From: Listeria monocytogenes ATCC 19117
GTDB lineage: Bacteria; Bacillota; Bacilli; Lactobacillales; Listeriaceae
Assembly (NCBI RefSeq): GCF_000307025.1
Contig: NC_018584.1
Location: forward strand, 1,612,001-1,676,000
Length of the DNA stretch: 64,000 bases
Reading direction: 5' to 3'
Shown piece by piece: positions 37,910 to 46,375 of this stretch. The stretch's first letter is position 1. Each line of letters opens with the position of its first letter. The notes below the pieces were generated by a model. That model did not search any database. It saw nothing but the letters and a program-made list of their open reading frames with translations, and was not told the DNA's origin. The position numbers and the translations under genes were made by a program.

Positions 37910-37921
37910 CAACATATGTTC
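37910..37921. promoter_or_regulatory. LexA-like box next to the ytmP promoter
   Basis: Minus-strand GAACATATGTTG differs from the SOS box GAAC-N4-GTTC at one base, and its flanks (ACGAACATATGTT) follow the Listeria LexA consensus. It ends two bases upstream of the -35. Confidence 0.45.
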
Positions 37922-37961
37922 GTTATCTAGATTTTTTTACAAATTTACTTTATTTACACAA

Positions 37962-37998
37962 AAAAAGTGCATTCCATCAAAATGGAACACACTTTTTT
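37962..37998 (-). terminator. Terminator of marR-mdrM
   Basis: AAAAAGTG..TTCCAT paired with ATGGAA..CACTTTTTT and a T-run on the minus strand. Confidence 0.88.
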
Positions 37999-38005
37999 CA
38001 TTATT

Positions 38006-39469
38006 TTATGCTTTTTCGGTTTTAGTAACAATTGGATCCATGGCACTTCTATTTTTTTGTATAAATAGTGCTAGGACACAAGCAACTACAGAAAGAATTC
38101 CGGCAACTAAAAAGGCCGTTTCAATTCCGTGGATAAGAACATGGTTGGCAATATCAGTTTTAGTTTTGCCAATCACATCGGCTGGTCCGAGCTTAGTAGC
38201 GAAACTCGCAGCACTTTTAGACATAACCGTTATAAGCGCCGCTGTTCCGATTGAACCAGCAACTTGACGCATGGTATTAAACATTGCTGAACCATGAGAT
38301 GCTAGTTTTAATGGAAGCGAGTTGAGCGCTGCTGTTTGCAGTGGCATCATAACCATCGCCATCCCAGCCGAACGAATCGTTTGTACAATAATAATAAAAG
38401 TCAATGTAGTAGATTCATCCAAGTTGGTAAACATGAAGGTCGATCCCGCCATGATAATTAAGCCAACAAGTGATAAATATTTAGCCCCAAAACGGTCAAA
38501 CATCACCCCAGTTACAGGTGAAAGTATCGCCGTGACAAGCGCACCCGGCAAGAGAACAAGCCCCGATTCTAGTGGTGAAAATCCTCTAACAGTTTGTAAG
38601 AAAATTGGTAGTAATAACATGCCACCAAAAAGGCCCATTACAACAAAGAAACTAATGGCTGTTGTAAGCGCAAAGGTAGGATATTTAAATACTCTAAAGT
38701 TAAGTAGTGGCGCTTTGTTGCTTGTTTGGTAACGAATAAATATTCCTAGCACTACTAGACCAAGAATAATAAATCCAGCTACTTTCCATGTTAACCAATC
38801 ATGGTCTCCAGCATTACTAAATCCTAATAATAAACTACCAAACCCGACTGTTGACATGATAACCCCAAGGATATCGAGTTTCGGGAAAGTTCTTTTTCCG
38901 ACATTTTTAAGTAAGAAAATCGCTACGACAATATCAAGAATCGCGAAAGGAATAATAATAAAGAATAAATTGCGCCAATCATATTGTTGAACAATCCACC
39001 CTGAAAGTGTCGGACCAATTGCTGGAGCAAAGTTCATAGCAAGACCAATTAAGCCCATTGCTCGCCCTCTTCGTTCCATCGGGAATAAGTTTAAGACCAC
39101 AACAGTAAGAAGTGGCATAACAATCCCAGCCCCAATTGCTTGTACCATACGGCCAGCAATAAGCATCGTATAATCTGTCGCAAATCCGCCAATTGCAGTA
39201 CCAATCGCAAAGGTAATCATCGCAAATAAGTAAAGCTGACGCGTTGTAAATCGTTCAATTAAAAAGGCCGTCATTGGAATCATGACACCATTAACCAACA
39301 TAAATCCAGTCGATAACCATTGCCCTTGACTGGCTGTAATTCCAAAATCTTTCATAATACTTGGTAGCGCGACATTCATCAACGTTTGGTTGAGAATCGT
39401 AACAAAGGCGCCCATAAGCATAACAATCAAAATACCATTACGCTTCACTGATGTACTTGCTGCTTTCAT
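38006..39469 (-). CDS. mdrM: MFS multidrug efflux transporter MdrM (14-TM DHA2 type)
   Basis: 487-aa major-facilitator exporter of the EmrB/QacA group with about 14 hydrophobic segments and motif A/C features (LYLFAMITFAIG, LGLAMNFAPAIGPTLSG). In L. monocytogenes the MarR-linked transporter at this locus, MdrM, is a main exporter of cyclic di-AMP, the signal that triggers host type I interferon (established knowledge, identified here by gene order and family). The ATG at 39469 lies three bases after the marR stop; a TTG at 39475 is the alternative. Co-transcribed with marR. Confidence 0.88.
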   Translation of the reverse strand: MKAASTSVKRNGILIVMLMGAFVTILNQTLMNVALPSIMKDFGITASQGQWLSTGFMLVNGVMIPMTAFLIERFTTRQLYLFAMITFAIGTAIGGFATDYTMLIAGRMVQAIGAGIVMPLLTVVVLNLFPMERRGRAMGLIGLAMNFAPAIGPTLSGWIVQQYDWRNLFFIIIPFAILDIVVAIFLLKNVGKRTFPKLDILGVIMSTVGFGSLLLGFSNAGDHDWLTWKVAGFIILGLVVLGIFIRYQTSNKAPLLNFRVFKYPTFALTTAISFFVVMGLFGGMLLLPIFLQTVRGFSPLESGLVLLPGALVTAILSPVTGVMFDRFGAKYLSLVGLIIMAGSTFMFTNLDESTTLTFIIIVQTIRSAGMAMVMMPLQTAALNSLPLKLASHGSAMFNTMRQVAGSIGTAALITVMSKSAASFATKLGPADVIGKTKTDIANHVLIHGIETAFLVAGILSVVACVLALFIQKNRSAMDPIVTKTEKA

Positions 39470-39471
39470 AT

Positions 39472-39912
39472 TCAATCTCGTGCACCTTCCCTTTCTAAAA
39501 TGGTAATAATCTCTTGGTGCATTTCTAGCATTTCTTTTAACCTTTCTTCGCCAATCTCTAAGATAGGTTCTAAACGGTTGAAGAATACATGATACGTTTC
39601 TGCTGCTTTTGTAGCTCCTTTTTCAGTTAATTCTAAGCTGAGTGCGCGGCGATTACTTTCATTTCTTGTACGTTTTAAAAATCCCGCTTTCACTAATCGA
39701 TCTACAATACCAGATACAGTACTTTTACCAAGCTTCATTCGTTCTGCTAATTCGCCAAGTGTTAATTCTGATTCTTTTTGTAATTCTCTGATTGCAAGTA
39801 ATTGGGTTGTTGTAATCTCCCTATTCGCCGCTTCTTCTGCAAGCACGTGATGTGTTTTTCGTTGTACTTCGCGAAAAGAGAAAATAACCTCTTTCACTAA
39901 TTTTTCATCCAT
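39472..39912 (-). CDS. MarR-family repressor of mdrM
   Basis: 146-aa winged-helix regulator. The wHTH region includes LTLGELAERMKLGKSTVSGIVDRL and the wing FLKRTRNESNRRALSLELTEKG. ATG 39912 has GGAGGG at 5 bases and was chosen over 39951. A perfect 12-bp palindrome just downstream of its promoter is the obvious operator, so it represses its own operon with mdrM and is released by small ligands. Confidence 0.92.
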   Translation of the reverse strand: MDEKLVKEVIFSFREVQRKTHHVLAEEAANREITTTQLLAIRELQKESELTLGELAERMKLGKSTVSGIVDRLVKAGFLKRTRNESNRRALSLELTEKGATKAAETYHVFFNRLEPILEIGEERLKEMLEMHQEIITILEREGARD

Positions 39913-39944
39913 GACTTCCCTCCATATTGTTCGCTCCCAAATAT

Positions 39945-39956
39945 TTCGCATGCGAA
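39945..39956. promoter_or_regulatory. MarR operator palindrome
   Basis: Perfect palindrome TTCGCATGCGAA with flanks ATAT/ACTAT, located about 16 bases downstream of the -10, overlapping the start of the transcript. Confidence 0.8.
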
Positions 39957-39971
39957 CTATTAGCCTTTTGA

Positions 39972-39999
39972 ATTATACACCTCCAAAAAAATTTGTCAA
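39972..39999 (-). promoter_or_regulatory. Promoter of marR-mdrM
   Basis: Minus strand TTGACA (39999-39994), 16 bases, TATAAT (39977-39972): consensus hexamers, so the operon depends on repression. Confidence 0.85.
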
Positions 40000-40095
40000 T
40001 CGCTTAAAACCAGGCTTTTCAAACTGAAAGCGGAGCCAATGGCGTAATTTCAACGGATAAAAAAGTTATATAAATTTTTACATAGGTATCAAGAC

Positions 40096-40126
40096 GCAAA
40101 AAAACCTTCCTAAAAAAGGAAGGTTT
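40096..40126 (-). terminator. Terminator of dat
   Basis: AAACCTTCCT/AGGAAGGTTT with T7 on the minus strand. Confidence 0.9.
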
Positions 40127-40133
40127 CTACTTA

Positions 40134-41003
40134 TTATTTTGCAAATTCTAATTCGCCACATGCTTGAACGATTTCTTCTACAAAATATTGATGAAGTTTT
40201 GCGGTAATAGGTCCGCGTTTTCCGTCAGCTACTTGCACTCCGTCGATATGGGTAACTGGGGTAATTTCGATTGTTGTGCTTGAAATGAATACTTCATCGG
40301 CTTCACGAAGATCTGTTAAAGTAAAATCAGCTTCTTTGACCGGAATACCATTCTTTTTCGCAACAGCAATAATTACTTGACGAGTAATACCATTTAAGAT
40401 TAAATTATCTGCTGCGTGCGTCCATAACACACCGTCTTTAATAATAGAAATATTGGAAGCTGAACACTCAGTTACTTGCTCTCCGCGGTGTAAAACAGCT
40501 TCTAACGCATTTTGTTGATGTGCTTTGTTTTTTGCTAAAATGTTTCCAAGTAAATTCAAACTCTTGATGTCACAGCGTAACCAACGAACATCTTCTTCTG
40601 TAATTACTGGTCCACCTTGCACAAATTGTTGTTCATTTCTTGGTACTTCACGAGCTGCTGCTGTTAAAACGCCTTCCAGCGGGAAATCATCTGGCATAAC
40701 GTGATTACGCGGGTTTTGAACACCTCGAGTCACTTGTAAATAGACATTTCCTGTATTAATATTATTTTCAGCAACTAATTTTTCAAGTAACGCTCGTAAC
40801 TCTTCTTTCGAATAAGGAATAACTAAGTCAATTTTTGCTGCACTCGCATATAAACGATCAATGTGTTCATTATAAGTGAAGAATTTTCCATTATATAGAC
40901 GAACTACTTCATATACACCATCACCAAACTGATATCCGCGGTCTTCAATGTCAACTGTGGCATCTTCTCTTTCCACTAAATGGTTATTTACTAATACTTT
41001 CAT
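40134..41003 (-). CDS. dat: D-amino acid aminotransferase
   Basis: PLP fold-IV transaminase making D-glutamate from D-alanine (and the reverse) for peptidoglycan. PLP lysine K147 is in CDIKSLNLLGN, with E in TECSASN and the GYQFGDGVYE entrance motif. Length 289 aa. In L. monocytogenes this enzyme (also called daaA) and glutamate racemase together supply D-glutamate. Downstream of pepV, with a terminator in between. Confidence 0.94.
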   Translation of the reverse strand: MKVLVNNHLVEREDATVDIEDRGYQFGDGVYEVVRLYNGKFFTYNEHIDRLYASAAKIDLVIPYSKEELRALLEKLVAENNINTGNVYLQVTRGVQNPRNHVMPDDFPLEGVLTAAAREVPRNEQQFVQGGPVITEEDVRWLRCDIKSLNLLGNILAKNKAHQQNALEAVLHRGEQVTECSASNISIIKDGVLWTHAADNLILNGITRQVIIAVAKKNGIPVKEADFTLTDLREADEVFISSTTIEITPVTHIDGVQVADGKRGPITAKLHQYFVEEIVQACGELEFAK

Positions 41004-41063
41004 CTCAAGTCTCTCCTTGCATAGTTAATTTTTGGAACTATCTAAAAACTTAATGAAACAAAG

Positions 41064-41097
41064 AAACTGCCGCAAAACTAAGCTTTGCAGCAGTTAA
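41064..41097 (-). terminator. Terminator of pepV
   Basis: AACTGCTGCAAA paired with TTTTGCGGCAGTT, followed by a T-rich stretch on the minus strand. Confidence 0.78.
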
Positions 41098-41115
41098 TTT
41101 TTTCAATTATAACCC

Positions 41116-42528
41116 TTACTTCGCTAATTTGTAAAGTGCTTCTGCATAAATTGCAGTAGCTTTTAACAAATCATCAAAATAGCTGAATTCGTCTTTTTGG
41201 TGCATCGTGTCTTCACGGCCTGGGAATAGTGCGCCGAACGCCACACCAGTCTCCATGTGGCGCGCATAAGTTCCGCCACCAATTGCTAGTAAAGTAGCTT
41301 CTTCACCCGTTTGTTTTGTATACACTTCTTGTAAAACTTGAATTAGCGGATGATCTTTTGGTACGAAAAGTGGTTTGGAATCTTCGTAATGCGTGTATTG
41401 CGCATTGTACTCATAAACTACTGTTTGCATTTTATTTTTCAATTTGTCCATATTAGCAGTTACTGGATAACGGAAATTAAGTCCGTATTTTCCACCTTCT
41501 GCTACATCGTAACGAATAACGCCAACGTTCATTGTTAGTTCGCCGCTTTCTTCGTCTTCATAGCTAATACCTAATTTAACTGCACGGGAATCGCCGAATA
41601 GGTAATCGCGACCAAATGTTACGAAATCATTTGCCGCGCCAGTCAGCTTGAATTTACCAAGGAAAGCTACTAAATGAAGACCAGCGTTTACACCGTTATT
41701 TGGTTCCATTGCATGGGCAGATTTACCAACAATATTAATTTTAACGGATTTGCCGTTTTCTTCTAATGTTCCTTCTACTGGATGGTTTGCTAGGAAGGTT
41801 TTGAATGCATTCGCTAATTTATCAAAGTCTTTTACGTCTTCTAAAATAGCTGTTGCGTGATCTGGAACCATGTTGTAACGCTCGCCTGATTCTACGCTAA
41901 GTAAACGGAAAGCCGCTTCCCCGCTTGCTTCACCATCTTTAAAAGATACATCTAGTTCTGAGATACCTTTTTCCGCGTGAATGATTGGGAATTCTGCATC
42001 AGGAACAAAACCAAGTGTTGGTTGTTCTTCTGTTTCAAAATAACGTTCCACACAGCTCATACCGCTCTCTTCATCAGAACCAACAATGATTCTAACACGG
42101 CGAGAAAGTGGTAATCCTAGTTCTTTAATAATTTTTAGCGCATAGTAACCTGCAATTGTTGGTCCTTTATCGTCCGCAACCCCACGAGCGTATAATTTGC
42201 CGTCGCGTAAAGTTGGTTCGAATGGTCCGTTCGTCCAACCATCACCAACTGGTACTACATCCACATGGCCTAAAACGCCAACTAGTTCTTCTCCTTGACC
42301 GTATTCAAGGTGTCCTGCTACGTTTCCAACTTCTTTCGCTGTGAAGCCGTCTTTTTTACCAAGTTCAATCATATAGTCGAGCGCGCGTTTCACGTCTGGT
42401 CCAAACGGCGCATCTTCTGTTTTTTTACTGTCATCGCGAACACTCGGAATGCGAAGAAGCCCTTTTAAATCTTCTAAGAAATCATCTTTGCGTGATTCCA
42501 CTTCTTTTTGCCAATTAATTTCTGTCAT
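41116..42528 (-). CDS. pepV: Dipeptidase PepV (M20 family)
   Basis: Zinc dipeptidase of peptide catabolism, 470 aa. Catalytic-domain motifs: VLGHVDVVPVGDGW (H, D), ARGVADDKGP, VGSDEESGM, FVPDAEFP and a late MHQKDE. The lid domain lies between about residues 185 and 380. ATG 42528 was chosen over 42549 because AGGAGGG lies 10 bases upstream of it. Close behind the Nudix gene on the same strand (74 bases), possibly one transcript. Confidence 0.95.
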   Translation of the reverse strand: MTEINWQKEVESRKDDFLEDLKGLLRIPSVRDDSKKTEDAPFGPDVKRALDYMIELGKKDGFTAKEVGNVAGHLEYGQGEELVGVLGHVDVVPVGDGWTNGPFEPTLRDGKLYARGVADDKGPTIAGYYALKIIKELGLPLSRRVRIIVGSDEESGMSCVERYFETEEQPTLGFVPDAEFPIIHAEKGISELDVSFKDGEASGEAAFRLLSVESGERYNMVPDHATAILEDVKDFDKLANAFKTFLANHPVEGTLEENGKSVKINIVGKSAHAMEPNNGVNAGLHLVAFLGKFKLTGAANDFVTFGRDYLFGDSRAVKLGISYEDEESGELTMNVGVIRYDVAEGGKYGLNFRYPVTANMDKLKNKMQTVVYEYNAQYTHYEDSKPLFVPKDHPLIQVLQEVYTKQTGEEATLLAIGGGTYARHMETGVAFGALFPGREDTMHQKDEFSYFDDLLKATAIYAEALYKLAK

Positions 42529-42602
42529 AATTGTTATTCCCTCCTTCAAACTTATCTTCTCTATTGTAAACTGTTTTTACGTAGCTTGGAAGCCGGAACT
42601 CC

Positions 42603-43016
42603 CTATTTTCTCATAAAACCTTTAATTGCTTCAAAATCCCAGCGTTCCATGCGCGAAGAAAAAACGATATCCATGACATTTAAACTTTCTTTTTCTAGTG
42701 GTAAAAAGCGATATTCTTCGTGTTCATCGGATAATTCGATTTCGCCACCTTCTGGCATTTCTACCAAATAAATAACACCGGTAATTTGGAAATCCTCATG
42801 GAAAAATTCCCACGTATCATATAAAATAAATGGCTGTACTTGTAATTTTGTTTCTTCATAAACTTCTCTAAAAAGGGCTTCCCCGTGCGTTTCACCATAA
42901 TTCATGCGGCCTCCTGGAAGTTCAAAAACTTCTCCTTCTACCCCTTTTTTCTTTAGTGCTAAAAATTTTCCGTCTTTTACGATAACTGCTTTCACTGCAG
43001 GATATATAGGTTTCAT
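42603..43016 (-). CDS. Nudix hydrolase
   Basis: 137 aa with a complete Nudix box GGRMNYGETHGEALFREVYEET (Gx5Ex7REUxEExGU pattern, about residues 35-57). Cleaves a nucleoside-diphosphate-X substrate that cannot be read from the sequence. AGGAGG precedes the ATG. Divergent from the NAD(P)HX dehydratase gene. Confidence 0.88.
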   Translation of the reverse strand: MKPIYPAVKAVIVKDGKFLALKKKGVEGEVFELPGGRMNYGETHGEALFREVYEETKLQVQPFILYDTWEFFHEDFQITGVIYLVEMPEGGEIELSDEHEEYRFLPLEKESLNVMDIVFSSRMERWDFEAIKGFMRK

Positions 43017-43120
43017 TTTACAAAAGCCTCCTTATCATTTAAGATAAACATGATTTATCTGTTCTTTATTTTACCCGGTTGAGTAGATAAAAGCCAGTGT
43101 CATAAGGAGGTTTTACAAAA

Positions 43121-43951
43121 ATGAAAAAAATAACACCAAAAGCAATGTGCGCATGGATTCCTAAACGCGAAGATGAAACACATAAGGGTGACTATGGGCG
43201 CGTTCTGATTGTCGCTGGAAATAAACAATTTGGTGGTGCTGCTATTATGGCGGCAGAAGCTTGTGTCAAAAGTGGTGCTGGTTTAACAACCGTGGCCTCC
43301 GATAGTGTCAACCGACCTGCTCTCCAAACAAGAATACCTGAATGCATGTTTATTGATTATGAAAATATCTCGAGTCTCAGCGAACAAATCAGCCAATTTG
43401 ATACGATTTTAATTGGTCCTGGGCTTGGACTTGATGCCTATGCGGAAGAAATTTTTCGTTTAGTTTTAGAAAAATCAACCGAACAGCAACAAGTAATTAT
43501 TGATGGTGATGGGATTACTATTTATGCAAAAGGAGAAAATCCCCATCCTGCCGCGAAACTAACTTTTACGCCTCATGCTGGAGAATGGGAAAGGCTTAAA
43601 GTATTAGCGCCAGATGCCGTAACACCAACTGATGTAGCGCTTGCTATCGACGCAACGATTGTTTTAAAAGGGCACCGTACAAAAGTGTATTCTGGCGAGT
43701 CTGCTTGGCAAAATATGTACGGAACACCAGCAATGGCAACAGGTGGTATGGGTGATACGCTTGCCGGTACAATTTGTGGCTTAATGGCGCAAACTGAAAA
43801 ACCGATTACCGGCACTCTAGCCGCGGTCTTTCTTCACAGCTATATCGGCGAAATTTTAGCTAAAAAGCGCTATGTGGTACTTCCAACCGAAATTGCCGAA
43901 GAATTACCGACTTACTTGAAAATTTTTAGCGAAACTGACGAACATGCTTAA
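43121..43951 (+). CDS. nnrD: ADP-dependent (S)-NAD(P)H-hydrate dehydratase
   Basis: Repairs damaged (hydrated) NADH and NADPH; YjeF C-terminal domain of the ribokinase superfamily. GDYGRVLIVAGN at the N-terminus, GPGLG, and the catalytic/nucleotide loop ATGGMGDTLAGTI are present. Length 276 aa; the epimerase partner domain (NnrE) is not fused here. AAGGAGG ribosome site. Monocistronic. Confidence 0.92.
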   Translation: MKKITPKAMCAWIPKREDETHKGDYGRVLIVAGNKQFGGAAIMAAEACVKSGAGLTTVASDSVNRPALQTRIPECMFIDYENISSLSEQISQFDTILIGPGLGLDAYAEEIFRLVLEKSTEQQQVIIDGDGITIYAKGENPHPAAKLTFTPHAGEWERLKVLAPDAVTPTDVALAIDATIVLKGHRTKVYSGESAWQNMYGTPAMATGGMGDTLAGTICGLMAQTEKPITGTLAAVFLHSYIGEILAKKRYVVLPTEIAEELPTYLKIFSETDEHA

Positions 43952-43952
43952 T

Positions 43953-43988
43953 AAAAAATCCTCCCTTTTTGAAAGAGAGGATTTTTTT
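43953..43988. terminator. Bidirectional terminator between nnrD and PAP2 gene
   Basis: AAAAATCCTC/GAGGATTTTT stem with CTTT/AAAG extension, T-runs on both strands. Confidence 0.88.
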
Positions 43989-44642
43989 CTATGCTTTTTT
44001 AAATCTACTCGCCCATAATGCTAATTTTTGATTCCAAATGAAGTAACATCCAATGCCACTGAAAAGTGCTGCATTGCCGATTAAGAATCCTGCAACCACA
44101 TCGCTTGGAAAGTGCACCCCTAAGTAAACACGCGAATACATGATGAAAATAACTAGACCAAAGGCTAGAATGCCAATTGTAAATCGAAGCCATCTGCGGC
44201 TCACGTATAGAATTAACAAGAAAGCAAGCATACCATAAAATACCGTAGAACCGGTCGAATGTCCACTTGGAAAACTAAATCCACCTTGTTCGATTAATTT
44301 ATACGTAGGCCTTGGTCGTTGAACGATATTTTTAATAATTGACGGGATAAGTGCTCCACCAATTAAAACAATACCACCAAACCAAATCGCCATATCTACT
44401 TTTCGAATGACAACAAATATAACGACAATGACTGCTGTTAAAATACAAATGGTCGCGACTCCGCCAATATCCGTTAGATAAGAAATCACCGTTGTTTTCG
44501 TATTCGTAATGCCTACACGGATAATACTGTTCCAATAATCATCAAAATGTTGAATCCACTTTGCACCGGTCATAACGCCTGTCATAAAGAAAATAAATCC
44601 AAGGAGAGCGATACCGCTAATAATAAATGGTGTTTTTTTCAT
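43989..44642 (-). CDS. PAP2-family membrane phosphatase
   Basis: 217 aa, six transmembrane segments. The three acid-phosphatase motifs are intact: KNIVQRPRP, FPSGHSTGS and SRVYLGVHFPSD. Such enzymes dephosphorylate undecaprenyl pyrophosphate or phosphatidylglycerophosphate at the outer membrane face. It follows two lipid-II-flippase-like genes with a 9-base gap to the nearer one, so undecaprenyl-pyrophosphate recycling is an attractive role (inference). Confidence 0.9.
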   Translation of the reverse strand: MKKTPFIISGIALLGFIFFMTGVMTGAKWIQHFDDYWNSIIRVGITNTKTTVISYLTDIGGVATICILTAVIVVIFVVIRKVDMAIWFGGIVLIGGALIPSIIKNIVQRPRPTYKLIEQGGFSFPSGHSTGSTVFYGMLAFLLILYVSRRWLRFTIGILAFGLVIFIMYSRVYLGVHFPSDVVAGFLIGNAALFSGIGCYFIWNQKLALWASRFKKA

Positions 44643-44651
44643 ATAATCCTC

Positions 44652-46265
44652 CTAGCGAATTCTTAATTTTTCACGCAGTCTCGTTCCACGTGGCCCAAAT
44701 AATTTATCGGATAAGTGGAGTTTAAATGCCATGTAACCATAGAAAATTGCACCTACCCCGCCGCAAACGATTGTAATCATTAATGCAGGAATTTTCCGGT
44801 CTGTTGATACAAAGTTAGACATCATAATATAAAGCGCAATAACTACAAGCCCCATTAAAGCCGTCATCCCAAAGAAAAGTACCGTTCGCCGTAAAATAAC
44901 TTTGAACGAAAAACGAACATATTTCTTAATAATAAGTAGCATGAAAATACAAGATACCGCATAGCCAATTCCGGTTGCAATAATGGATCCCTTTGCCTCA
45001 AATAACATAATGAGCGGCATTTGAAGAACTGATTTAGCCAGTAGACCGAGTAATAAACCAAGTACGGTAAATCGTTGTTCATCAATCCCTTGAAGGACTG
45101 CAGCAGATACGCTAAATAAGGAGAATAAAATAGCGATTGGCGCAAAAAGTTGTAGTAATGCTGTACCGTTATCACTTGGCGAGAAAAACACCGTAAATAG
45201 CGGTCTTGCTAGCATCGCAATCCCAAAACAAGCTGGAATTGTTAAAAATAATAAAATTTGAAAAACATCATTAAGTTGACGCTTCACTTGCGCATATTCT
45301 TTTCTCACATAAGCTCCCGTCACTAGTGGGACAAGCGCCATCGAAAACGCAATCGCGAGTGTGCCGGGAATCATAATCAATTTTTGTACATCAAAGTTAA
45401 TAATTGCCACATAAGAATTCACTAGTTCCGGCGTAATGCCAATATATTCCAGTACCCGTCCTAATGTAAACTGGTCAATCAATTGATAAAGGGATGTAGC
45501 AGATCCAACAATAATAAACGGAATCGCCGAAAGAATAATATCTTTATAAAGCGTCGGGATAGAAATTTTCACAGTCCCTCTGTCTTCTAAAAGCATTCGG
45601 TCCAGTCCAGGTTTTCGTTTGTAAAAATACCAAAGAAGTAAAAGTAGACTTGCAAAAGCGCCGACAAACGCGGAGAAAGTAGCAATACTAATAGCCGTTA
45701 CGACATTCCCATCAAGTACATACATGACAATAAATGTTCCAGCAAGTAAGAACATAATCCGAACAACTTGTTCTAACACTTGCGATACAGCAGAAGGTCC
45801 CATCGAATTATATCCTTGGAAAAAGCCTCGTAGTAAACTCATTACCGGAATAATTAGTAAGGCGAAACTAACTGCACGAATAACTTGAATCCCATCTGCT
45901 AAACTATAACCGCCCTCCAGTTGTTGCATCCGAGCAAGCGTTGGAGCAAGTCCATACATTGCTAGGAAACAGACAATGCCGGAGAAAATCATTAAATATA
46001 CACCGGTTTTAAATAAACGTCGACCTACAGCGTATTCTTCCATCGCATTATATTTTGCTATATATTTAGCAACAGCCAGCGGAATCCCTGCAGTCGCAAT
46101 GCTTAAGAATAATTGATACGGCACATAACCGAAATTATATAGAAGCGCTGGTTCATCTCCTCCAATAATCGCATAAAACGGAATCACATACAATATTCCG
46201 AGCACTTTAGAGATTAATGTCCCTAGCGTCAGAATAAATGTTCCTCTGAGCAGTTTTGAACCCAT
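44652..46265 (-). CDS. MurJ/YtgP-like flippase, paralogue 1
   Basis: 537-aa polytopic protein of the MOP superfamily (polysaccharide/MurJ branch) with about 14 transmembrane helices. N-terminus MGSKLLRGTFILTLGTLISK and the YVPYQLFLSIATAGIPLAVAK segment are typical of Firmicute MurJ/YtgP/SpoVB. Very similar along its whole length to the neighbouring paralogue, with the same length. Likely flips lipid II or a related undecaprenyl-linked sugar. Transcribed with the PAP2 phosphatase gene. Confidence 0.85.
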   Translation of the reverse strand: MGSKLLRGTFILTLGTLISKVLGILYVIPFYAIIGGDEPALLYNFGYVPYQLFLSIATAGIPLAVAKYIAKYNAMEEYAVGRRLFKTGVYLMIFSGIVCFLAMYGLAPTLARMQQLEGGYSLADGIQVIRAVSFALLIIPVMSLLRGFFQGYNSMGPSAVSQVLEQVVRIMFLLAGTFIVMYVLDGNVVTAISIATFSAFVGAFASLLLLLWYFYKRKPGLDRMLLEDRGTVKISIPTLYKDIILSAIPFIIVGSATSLYQLIDQFTLGRVLEYIGITPELVNSYVAIINFDVQKLIMIPGTLAIAFSMALVPLVTGAYVRKEYAQVKRQLNDVFQILLFLTIPACFGIAMLARPLFTVFFSPSDNGTALLQLFAPIAILFSLFSVSAAVLQGIDEQRFTVLGLLLGLLAKSVLQMPLIMLFEAKGSIIATGIGYAVSCIFMLLIIKKYVRFSFKVILRRTVLFFGMTALMGLVVIALYIMMSNFVSTDRKIPALMITIVCGGVGAIFYGYMAFKLHLSDKLFGPRGTRLREKLRIR

Positions 46266-46328
46266 CGTCTAACTTCCTTTACATTAAATTATATATCCTT
46301 GTTTACTTTACCATTAACTCTTTTAAAA

Positions 46329-46368
46329 AAAAAGAACAAACCCAAATAAATATCGGCTTGTTCTTTAC
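46329..46368 (-). terminator. Terminator between the two flippase genes
   Basis: AAAGAACAAGCC paired with GGTTTGTTCTTT, with T8 on the minus strand. Confidence 0.85.
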
Positions 46369-46375
46369 AAAAAGT

